DNA from: Chthoniobacter sp.
Lineage (GTDB): Bacteria; Verrucomicrobiota; Verrucomicrobiia; Chthoniobacterales; Chthoniobacteraceae
Assembly: GCA_025352865.1 (NCBI GenBank)
Contig: JANXSB010000437.1
Coordinates: 1 to 6,806 of the forward strand
Direction: 5' to 3'
Length of the DNA: 6,806 bases
The notes beneath the pieces are model-generated. The model worked only from the letters and a program-made list of their open reading frames with translations. It searched no databases and was not told the origin of the DNA. Position 1 is the stretch's first letter; each line of letters starts with the position of its first letter. Shown here one piece after another: positions 1-5,074 of this stretch. The translations under genes were made by a program, and so were the position numbers.

Positions 1-551
1 ACCCGCACAAAGACGTGGACGGCTTCCACCCGATCAACGTCGCGAAAGTCGTGCTTGGCGACGCCGACGCCTTCGTCCCCTGCACCCCGCTCGGCTGCCA
101 GCGGCTCCTCATCGAGAGCGGCATCGAAACCGCCGGCGCCAACGTCGTCGTCCTCGGCCGCTCCATGATCGTCGGCAAACCGATGGCGCTCCTGCTGATG
201 AACAAAGGCCCCGGCGGCGATGCCACCGTCACCGTCGCCCACTCCCGCACGCGGAATCTCGCCGCCGTCTGTCGCACCGCCGACATCCTCATCGCCGCCA
301 TCGGCCGGCCCGAGTTTGTCCGCGCGGACTTTGTGAAAGACGGAGCCGTCGTCATCGACGTGGGCATCAACCGCGTGGACGATCCCGCCGCGCCCAAAGG
401 CTACCGCCTTACCGGCGACGTCGCCTTCGCCGAAGTCGCCCCGAAATGCCGCGCCATCACCCCCGTCCCCGGCGGCGTCGGCCCCATGACCATCGCCATG
501 CTCATGGCCAATACCATCGCGAGCTGCCGCCGCTTTGCGACGGGTGTTTAG
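1..551 (+). CDS. folD: FolD, methylenetetrahydrofolate dehydrogenase/cyclohydrolase (5'-truncated)
   Basis: This is the C-terminal 182 codons of FolD; the start lies left of the window and the reading frame begins at base 3 (P-H-K-D-V-D-G-F-H-P). FolD is cytoplasmic and interconverts 5,10-methylene-THF and 10-formyl-THF using NAD(P), supplying one-carbon units for purines, thymidylate and formyl-Met. Visible family motifs in order are KDVDGFHP, the PCTPLGC segment, the Rossmann signature LGRSMIVGKPMA, TVTVAHSRT, the ADILIAAIGRP strand, VIDVGIN, LTGDVAF, and the C-terminal PVPGGVGPMT near residues 154-163 of the fragment. The catalytic lysine region of the N-terminal domain is outside the window. 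The loop before TVTVAHSRT (NKGPGGDA) is longer than in E. coli FolD, as I recall from planctomycete/verrucomicrobial homologues. The gene ends at TAG, six bases before the stop of the opposing gene, with no visible terminator. Identity is very secure. Confidence 0.96.
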   Translation, partial: PHKDVDGFHPINVAKVVLGDADAFVPCTPLGCQRLLIESGIETAGANVVVLGRSMIVGKPMALLLMNKGPGGDATVTVAHSRTRNLAAVCRTADILIAAIGRPEFVRADFVKDGAVVIDVGINRVDDPAAPKGYRLTGDVAFAEVAPKCRAITPVPGGVGPMTIAMLMANTIASCRRFATGV

Positions 552-557
552 GCTGCG

Positions 558-1604
558 TCACTGCGCCGGCACGCGGTGGCCGCGCATCTTCTCGACGAAT
601 TCTTTCACCGCGAAATAAGCCGGCTTCGGATCGAAGGGCGGGGTGCGCCCCGAATGATACTCCTGCGTGACGAGGCCGAAATGATCGTTGGCCGGCTTTG
701 GAATCGGGCCGTCGTCGCGCCAGTCGTACCAGATCGTGAGCGGCACGCCGTGGGCGAGGTTCGTGGTGATCTCGCGCGCAAACATTTTCGCCTGCCGCTG
801 CTCGTCGAAACCCGCCCACGCCGAGCAGTAGCCCCACTCGCTGGCGACGATGGGGATGGTCTTCCCCGGCGGCGCGTACTTCGCGATGAGCTGCTCCAGC
901 GCCGCGTATTCCGGAGCCACGAGTTCCGGGTCGGTCTCGCGGTACGGATGCACGGAGACGGCGTCCCAGTATTCGAGCAGCCCGGCCTGGAAACACGTTT
1001 CGAGAAAGCGCAGCTTCGTCCCCGCGAGGCCCGGCCCGATGAAGGCCTCGCCCGGCGCGGCCTCGCGCAGCGCCTGCCCCGTGGCCTTCGCCAGCGCCGC
1101 ATAATCCGCGGCATTCGCCTGCGGTTTCCAGTGGTTGGCGTTGGGCTCGTTCCACATCTCCCAGAGGTAGCCGTGACCGGCGAAATGTCGCGCGGCGGCG
1201 GCGGCCCAGCGGGCAAAGGCGGCGCGGAATTCCGGCGTGCCCGCGCGGCTGGTGAAGGGGAAGGTGTCGCCCGGATCGGCGTAGAGCGGGTTGCCGTAGG
1301 CGAGGATGAAAATCGCGCGGATCTTGTGTTGATCGAGCTTCGCGACGAGGCGGTCGTAAGCGGTGAAGTCGTAGCGGCCCGGCGCTGTTTCCATGCGCGT
1401 CCAGTTGAAATCCACCCGCACCCATTTGAACCCGGCGGCGGCCAGCATCTCGAGTTCGCCGGGCCTCGGCGTGGTGAAATGAATGTCCACTCCGAGGCAC
1501 TCGGGCACGACCGGCGGCGGCAGCGAAGGGTGCGGCCCGCCCGCGAGCGCCGCGGATGCGCCGCCCAAAAGCAGCGCGGTGGCGAGTAAATGGCGGCGGA
1601 TCAT
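558..1604 (-). CDS. Secreted clan GH-A glycoside hydrolase (GH39/GH5-like)
   Basis: The gene encodes a 348-residue secreted enzyme predicted to cleave glycosidic bonds with a TIM-barrel retaining mechanism. Residues 1-21 form a signal peptide (MIRRH, hydrophobic LLATALLLGG, cleavage after A-A-L-A). The mature part shows clan GH-A marks: the early barrel strand FKWVRVDFNW (59-68), the acid/base segment WEMWNEPN (148-155, catalytic Glu153), SVHPY (217-221), and a probable nucleophile Glu256 in IVASEWGY. WYDWRDDG (292-299) and a PKPAYFAVKEF ending are typical of cellulase-family/GH39-like proteins. The ATG at 1604 is preferred over an in-frame TTG at 1622 because GGGAG sits four bases upstream and the signal peptide then starts cleanly. 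It is the last gene of a four-gene minus-strand run, 21 bases after the GYF_2 gene. The exact family and substrate cannot be read from sequence; a xylosidase, endoglycosidase or exopolysaccharide hydrolase are all possible. Confidence 0.85.
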   Translation of the reverse strand: MIRRHLLATALLLGGASAALAGGPHPSLPPPVVPECLGVDIHFTTPRPGELEMLAAAGFKWVRVDFNWTRMETAPGRYDFTAYDRLVAKLDQHKIRAIFILAYGNPLYADPGDTFPFTSRAGTPEFRAAFARWAAAAARHFAGHGYLWEMWNEPNANHWKPQANAADYAALAKATGQALREAAPGEAFIGPGLAGTKLRFLETCFQAGLLEYWDAVSVHPYRETDPELVAPEYAALEQLIAKYAPPGKTIPIVASEWGYCSAWAGFDEQRQAKMFAREITTNLAHGVPLTIWYDWRDDGPIPKPANDHFGLVTQEYHSGRTPPFDPKPAYFAVKEFVEKMRGHRVPAQ

Positions 1605-1608
1605 TTTT

Positions 1609-1613
1609 CTCCC
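1609..1613 (-). promoter_or_regulatory. Ribosome binding site of the glycoside hydrolase gene
   Basis: On the minus strand the bases read GGGAG followed by AAAA and ATG. This is one of the few clear Shine-Dalgarno matches in the window. It fixes the hydrolase start at 1604 rather than the in-frame TTG at 1622. It lies in the short gap after the GYF_2 gene. Confidence 0.6.
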
Positions 1614-1625
1614 GGCCCCCAAAGC

Positions 1626-2429
1626 TCAGTGCCCGCTGGAGATGGCCATGATGATTCCGATCGCGACCAAAAGCAGCACGAACCCGAGGACTATCCAGAC
1701 CACGATGGAGGTCCGGTATTTGATGTGCGGCGTCTGTTGGATGACGGCCTGATATTCGCTCGAAAAGACCACCGCGCCTTTTTGCGAACAGACGAGGTAG
1801 AGGATGTAGTCGTTGATGATCGTGCCGATGGGAAATCCCAGCAGCCCGATGCCGGAGAGGATGCCGCTGGAAATCCGCGCCCAAGGCCGCAGCCGGCGCA
1901 GGCCCCTGCCCACGCAGAATTGACCGGTGCCCAAGGCAAGAAGGATGGGCGACGCGATGAATGCTGCGGCTTCGCCTTTGCCAGCGAATCCAGGAATGAG
2001 CGCGCCGATGCCGACCAAAAACAAAGCGACGCCGCCGAGATAGTAGAGCACGCCCACGGATTTCACCGACGCCTCGTGCGAGATGTAGGCGTTGCGCGTC
2101 GCCTCGGCGGCGTGGTTGCCGAGGGGCTTTCCTTCCGTGATGCGCTGGAGCACCTGCGGCTTGCACGCGGCGCAGTATTGCAGTTCGGCGATGGTGAAAA
2201 TTTCGCGGCCGGGCACCCTGCGTCCGCACGCCGCGCAGACGGCGGAGCCATCGCCCGCGCTGCCCGCGAGCGGCGGCGGCGTGCTTCCGCCGTGAGGCTC
2301 CCAGCCAGCCATGCCTTCGCGCCAGACGAGCGTCGCGGGCGTGATGACGCCCTGCTGCGCGAGCCGCTGGAATTCGTCGTCGTCCACCGGTCCCTTTCGG
2401 TCTGCTCCTGCGGCGTAATACCATTCCAT
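1626..2429 (-). CDS. GYF_2 (DUF4339) / zinc-ribbon multi-pass membrane protein
   Basis: The 267-residue protein has no known enzymatic role. Residues 1-47 match the GYF_2/DUF4339 domain: WYY (3-5), GP (13-14), TLVWREGM (33-40) and W43. GYF-type folds bind proline-rich peptides in some systems, but no partner is known here. A Pro/Gly/Ser linker follows, then two CxxC pairs (C65/C68 and C86/C89) that form a likely zinc ribbon. The rest is hydrophobic with about four transmembrane segments, near residues 126-149, 153-173, 186-212 and 241-263. There is no signal peptide, so the N-terminal GYF_2 and zinc ribbon are probably cytoplasmic. It sits between a secreted polysaccharide deacetylase (50-base gap upstream) and a secreted glycoside hydrolase (21-base gap downstream), which hints at an envelope-related role. 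The ATG at 2429 begins exactly at the GYF_2 domain; no good ribosome binding site is seen. The domain call is strong, the function unknown. Confidence 0.85.
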   Translation of the reverse strand: MEWYYAAGADRKGPVDDDEFQRLAQQGVITPATLVWREGMAGWEPHGGSTPPPLAGSAGDGSAVCAACGRRVPGREIFTIAELQYCAACKPQVLQRITEGKPLGNHAAEATRNAYISHEASVKSVGVLYYLGGVALFLVGIGALIPGFAGKGEAAAFIASPILLALGTGQFCVGRGLRRLRPWARISSGILSGIGLLGFPIGTIINDYILYLVCSQKGAVVFSSEYQAVIQQTPHIKYRTSIVVWIVLGFVLLLVAIGIIMAISSGH

Positions 2430-2450
2430 AAAAGGTGTGCGTGTTTGGTT

Positions 2451-2471
2451 TCGCGGGAAATTTTCCCGCGA
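2451..2471. repeat. Near-perfect palindrome between deacetylase and GYF_2 genes
   Basis: A 10-base arm, TCGCGGGAAA, is followed after one T by its exact reverse complement, TTTCCCGCGA. It lies in the 50-base gap after the deacetylase stop and about 20 bases before the GYF_2 start. No T-run follows on either strand, so it is not a classic intrinsic terminator. It could be an operator, an mRNA-stabilising hairpin or an intergenic repeat unit. Confidence 0.7.
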
Positions 2472-2479
2472 GCGCCGCG

Positions 2480-3382
2480 TCAGGGCTTCGGTTTGGCCGC
2501 GGGCACGGGTGTCGCGGCGGGCTCGGCTTTGGCCGTCTCGGACGCGTCGGTTTTCGGCGCGGGCGTGGCCTTTGGCTTGGGTGCTACGGGCTTGTCCATA
2601 GCGATCAGCTCCGAGACGGTCACGAACTTGAAACCCTTTGCCAGCAAGGCATCCAGCGTCTCCGGCATCGCATCCACGGTGGTCTTGTGGATGTCGTGCG
2701 AGAGGATGATCGAGCCGGGCACGGTCTGCTTCAAAATCTCCGTCTTCACATGCTCAGAGTTGCGCACTTTCCAGTCGAGCGGATCGACATCCCAGAGGAT
2801 GCACTTGTAGCCCCACTCGCCGTGCGCCCACGCCCGCTGCCGCGCGGTGAAGGCCCCGTACGGCGGGCGCATGATCGTCGGCGTCACGCCGCACGCGGCG
2901 ATGATCGCGTCGTGCGTTTTCTGGAGCTGATCGCGCACGGTGGCCTCGGACATCGTCGAGAGCTGCGGATGCGACCACGAGTGGTTCGCGATCTCGTGCC
3001 CGTCGGCGACGATCTTTTTCACGATGTCGGGAAACTCCGCCACGCACTGGCCCACGAGGAAAAAGGTCGCGTGGATTTTCCGCTGCCGGAGCATTTCGAG
3101 CAGGCGCGGCGTGTTCGCGCCGTGCGGGCCGTCGTCGAAAGTCATGGCGACGTATGGGCCCTCGACATGGCATTGGGAAAAGGTGGACTTCGGCATGCCG
3201 GCGGGCGGCGGGGCCGAGGCGTCGGCGGGCAGGGCCGTGGCGGGCAGGGCCGTGGCGGGCGGCGGAGCGGGAGTCGCGGCGGCGGGAGCAGGCGGGGCTG
3301 GCGCGGGTGTGGCCGGCGCGGGCTTCGGCGCGGCGCTGGCGGCGGCGAGTGAGAGAAAAAGAACGGGCAGGAAACGAATCAT
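2480..3382 (-). CDS. Secreted polysaccharide deacetylase (NodB / CE4)
   Basis: The gene encodes a 300-residue secreted metal-dependent deacetylase that would remove N- or O-acetyl groups from a polymer such as peptidoglycan, chitin or an exopolysaccharide. Residues 1-18 are a signal peptide (MIRFLPVLFLSLAAASA). A Pro/Ala-rich linker covers about 19-62. The NodB domain then shows all CE4 motifs: TFDDGP (81-86, metal Asp84 and catalytic Asp83), HSWSH (134-138, metal histidines), RPPYG (172-176), DVDPLDW (198-204) and ILSHDIH (226-232, catalytic His229). After about residue 263 there is a Lys/Pro/Ala-rich tail (PKPKATPAPK...AAKPKP), perhaps for wall or polymer contact. The start at 3382 is chosen because it begins the signal peptide and the 57 bases upstream are AT-richer than coding DNA here. 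An in-frame ATG at 3439 overlaps the mtnP stop (TGATG) and has AGGG upstream, so a 319-residue form is possible. The substrate is not determinable. Confidence 0.9.
   Translation of the reverse strand: MIRFLPVLFLSLAAASAAPKPAPATPAPAPPAPAAATPAPPPATALPATALPADASAPPPAGMPKSTFSQCHVEGPYVAMTFDDGPHGANTPRLLEMLRQRKIHATFFLVGQCVAEFPDIVKKIVADGHEIANHSWSHPQLSTMSEATVRDQLQKTHDAIIAACGVTPTIMRPPYGAFTARQRAWAHGEWGYKCILWDVDPLDWKVRNSEHVKTEILKQTVPGSIILSHDIHKTTVDAMPETLDALLAKGFKFVTVSELIAMDKPVAPKPKATPAPKTDASETAKAEPAATPVPAAKPKP
3224..3260. repeat. 15-base tandem repeat in the deacetylase linker
   Basis: The unit GGCGGGCAGGGCCGT occurs at 3224-3238 and 3239-3253, followed by a partial third copy. On the minus strand it encodes tandem Ala-Thr-Ala-Leu-Pro units in the Pro/Ala linker between signal peptide and NodB domain. 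The unit length is a multiple of three, so copy-number change would lengthen or shorten the linker without a frameshift. Confidence 0.7.
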
Positions 3383-3438
3383 GGCGCGCAATGAATAACG
3401 GAATTTTTCATGGACGAAAGGATGAAGCGATTTTCGCA

Positions 3439-4308
3439 TCAGCGCCCTGCGAACCGCTCCAGAATCACACCCATTTTTTCCACCGTCGCCGCCGGCCAGA
3501 GTTTGCGATCCGTGACGAGCGCGCTGTCGAGCGCGCGGTGCTCCGGGTAGTCCGGCTGCGCGGGAATGTGCGGGATCACACGCGCGAGAATCCGCTTCGC
3601 CGCGTCGGCATTCGCCACGAGGTGCGCGATCACCGCGTCGGCGGTGACGGCTTCCTCTTCGACCTTCCAGCAGTCGTAATCCGTGATCATCGCCATCGTC
3701 GCCACGGCGATTTCCGCCTCCCGCGCGAGCCGCACCTCGCCGAGATTCGTCATGCCGATGACATCGAAGCCCAGCTTGCGATGCGTCTCGGATTCCGCGC
3801 GCGTGGAGAAAGCCGGCCCGTCCATGTTCACATACGTCCCGCCATTGTGGACGGGCAGCGCGAGGTCGCGCGCGGCATTGGCGATGAGCTGCCGCAGCGG
3901 CGAGCACGTGGGCTCCGCAAAGCTCACATGCGCCACGATGCCGCCGCCGAAAAACGTGTGCGCCGCGCCCTGGCTCGTGCGGTCGAAAAACTGCGACGGC
4001 AGCACGATGTGCCGCGGCTCGTACTGCTCCTGCAGCGAGCCGACCGCGGTGACGCAGAGCATCCACCGCACATTCAGCGAGCGCAGCGCATAGATGTTCG
4101 CGCGATGGTTCAGCTCATGCGGCAGGATGCGATGCCCGCGCCCGTGCCGCGGCAGAAAATAGACCTGCCGCCCCGCGAGCCGTCCGCCGAAAATCACATC
4201 CGACGGTGGCCCGAACGGCGTCTCCACCACATGCTCAAAAACGTCCGTGAGCCCGTCCATCTGGTAAAGGCCGCTGCCGCCGATGATGCCGATCGCTGAT
4301 GCTGTCAT
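3439..4308 (-). CDS. mtnP: S-methyl-5'-thioadenosine phosphorylase
   Basis: The 289-residue cytoplasmic enzyme splits methylthioadenosine with phosphate into adenine and methylthioribose-1-phosphate, the first step of methionine salvage and of clearing the polyamine by-product. It matches the MTAP branch of the PNP/MTAP family over full length: phosphate loop IGGSGLY (9-15), PRHGRGHR (53-60), VTAVGSL (86-92), the substrate segment NMDGPAFSTRAES (161-173), GMTN (185-188) and TDYDCW (209-214). The Asp residues of TDYD favour a 6-aminopurine (adenine) over the 6-oxopurine specificity of PNP. One oddity is Gly190 where most relatives have Pro (PEA/PEV before LAREAEI). The ATG at 4308 gives the usual N-terminus; no clear ribosome binding site is seen. 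It heads a minus-strand run of four genes and is divergent from moaD. No other methionine-salvage gene is in the window. Confidence 0.95.
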   Translation of the reverse strand: MTASAIGIIGGSGLYQMDGLTDVFEHVVETPFGPPSDVIFGGRLAGRQVYFLPRHGRGHRILPHELNHRANIYALRSLNVRWMLCVTAVGSLQEQYEPRHIVLPSQFFDRTSQGAAHTFFGGGIVAHVSFAEPTCSPLRQLIANAARDLALPVHNGGTYVNMDGPAFSTRAESETHRKLGFDVIGMTNLGEVRLAREAEIAVATMAMITDYDCWKVEEEAVTADAVIAHLVANADAAKRILARVIPHIPAQPDYPEHRALDSALVTDRKLWPAATVEKMGVILERFAGR

Positions 4309-4401
4309 AGGGCGCGAGAGATAGGCGGGCGGCGCGGTTTTGAAAATGGGAAACGCCGCTCTTTCTTGCGATCATCATATGGAAGCGGAGGGGAAAAGTT
4401 T

Positions 4402-4436
4402 GAGGTATGAGGTATGAAGGATGAGTGATGAACCCG
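4402..4436 (+). repeat. Degenerate TGA-starting heptamer repeats before moaD
   Basis: The stretch divides into successive 7-base units TGAGGTA, TGAGGTA, TGAAGGA, TGAGTGA and TGAACCC. The first two are identical; the later ones drift. It lies in the divergent mtnP-moaD spacer and differs sharply in composition from the coding DNA around it. Its GAGG boxes could act as Shine-Dalgarno for an ATG at 4421, but a repeat element is as likely. Similar TGA-rich heptads are, by memory only, seen between genes of Verrucomicrobia. Confidence 0.5.
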
Positions 4437-4449
4437 CCTTTCATACCTC
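4409..4449. repeat. Inverted repeat spanning the possible moaD upstream start
   Basis: The arm GAGGTATGAAGG (4409-4420) pairs with CCTTTCATACCTC (4437-4449) with a single bulged T, leaving a 16-base loop. On the plus strand the hairpin would hold the GAGG box in its stem and the ATG at 4421 in its loop, and it ends 10 bases before the ATG at 4460. It could be a leader structure or the end structure of a small intergenic repeat. Confidence 0.65.
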
Positions 4450-4459
4450 TCCCAGCCCC

Positions 4460-4690
4460 ATGCCGGTGAAACTCCTCGCCTTTGCCCAGACCCGCGACGT
4501 GCTCGGCTTCCACGAGCGCGCCATCGACTGCGCGCCCGGTGAAACGCCGCGCGCCATCCTCGCGCGACTGGCTCCCATGCTTGATCCCGCGACCATGCGC
4601 GTCGCGGTCGATGGCGAATACGCCGACTGGGATGCACCCATCGGCGCGGCGTCCGAGATCGCGCTCATCCCGCCCGTGAGTGGCGGCTAG
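4460..4690 (+). CDS. moaD: Molybdopterin synthase small subunit MoaD
   Basis: The 76-residue ubiquitin-like sulfur carrier works with MoaE: its C-terminal thiocarboxylate donates sulfur to cyclic pyranopterin monophosphate to build the dithiolene of molybdopterin. Visible marks are the beta-grasp start VKLLAFAQTRD (3-13), the middle segment MRVAVDGEYADWDAPI (46-61, with the usual N/D-x-E-Y pattern), the strand EIALIPPVSGG and the obligatory Gly-Gly C-terminus (75-76). The ATG at 4460 is chosen because the MoaD domain begins there. An in-frame ATG at 4421 adds 13 residues encoded inside a repeat/hairpin; it does have GAGG eight bases upstream, so it is not excluded. The gene is followed after two bases by moaE, a standard operon pair. 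Activation would need a MoeB-type adenylyltransferase encoded elsewhere. Confidence 0.92.
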   Translation: MPVKLLAFAQTRDVLGFHERAIDCAPGETPRAILARLAPMLDPATMRVAVDGEYADWDAPIGAASEIALIPPVSGG

Positions 4691-4692
4691 CC

Positions 4693-5067
4693 ATGGAGAC
4701 GCACATCGCTTTCACCCACGCGCCCATCGTGGTCACGCCCCTCGCGCTGCCTTCGCGCGAAGTCGGCGCGTGCGTGGAGTTCCAGGGTCTCGTACGCGAA
4801 ACCGAGGGTGGGCAGGCGCTCACCGGGCTGCACTACGAAGCCTACGAACCCATGGCCCGCACCGAACTCGCACGCATTTTTGTCGAGTTGCACGCCGCAC
4901 ATCCGTGCGCCAGCGTGACCCTCATCCACCGGCTCGGCTGGGTGCCCGTGGGCGAAGCTTCGCTTTTCATCCGCGTGCTCGCCGCCCACCGCGGCGAAGC
5001 CCTCCGCTTCCTCGCCGAAGCCATCGACCGGATGAAGGCCGACGTGCCCATTTGGAAACGCGCGTAA
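4693..5067 (+). CDS. moaE: Molybdopterin synthase catalytic subunit MoaE
   Basis: The 124-residue protein is the catalytic subunit of the MoaD2-MoaE2 complex that converts cyclic pyranopterin monophosphate to molybdopterin. Family marks are VEFQGLVRE (28-36, Arg35 near the substrate pocket), LHYEAYEPMA (46-55), IHRLGWVPVGEASL (78-91), AAHRGEA (97-103), and the end IDRMKADVPIWKR with Lys115 and Lys122 spaced like the catalytic lysines of E. coli MoaE. The protein is shorter than the roughly 150 residues of E. coli MoaE: it stops two residues after WK, so the flexible C-terminal tail is missing. All core motifs remain, so it is probably active. Its ATG lies two bases after the moaD stop, suggesting translational coupling. 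It converges with the beta-propeller gene at a 7-base gap without a visible terminator. Confidence 0.94.
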   Translation: METHIAFTHAPIVVTPLALPSREVGACVEFQGLVRETEGGQALTGLHYEAYEPMARTELARIFVELHAAHPCASVTLIHRLGWVPVGEASLFIRVLAAHRGEALRFLAEAIDRMKADVPIWKRA

Positions 5068-5074
5068 CGGCGGC

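Noticed and set aside
1829..1840. Short palindrome GGGAAATCCC
   Set aside because: It lies inside the GYF_2 coding region and is short enough to occur by chance.
502..2424. A 640-codon open frame on the minus strand
   Set aside because: It overlaps the GYF_2 and hydrolase genes in another frame, is extremely Arg/Ala/Gly-rich and shows no domain. It is a GC-driven shadow frame.
1590..2810. A 406-codon open frame on the plus strand
   Set aside because: It is antisense to two well-supported genes and has no recognisable domain; compositional shadow.
3383..4066. N-terminal extension of the deacetylase frame giving 528 residues
   Set aside because: The upstream part runs out of frame through mtnP and is Arg-rich without motifs; the deacetylase begins with its signal peptide at 3382 (or possibly 3439).
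4374..4402. Possible promoter for mtnP (TATGAT on the minus strand at 4374-4379)
   Set aside because: The -10-like hexamer is good, but the hexamer at 17-base spacing (CAAACT) does not resemble -35, so the match is too weak to report as a promoter.
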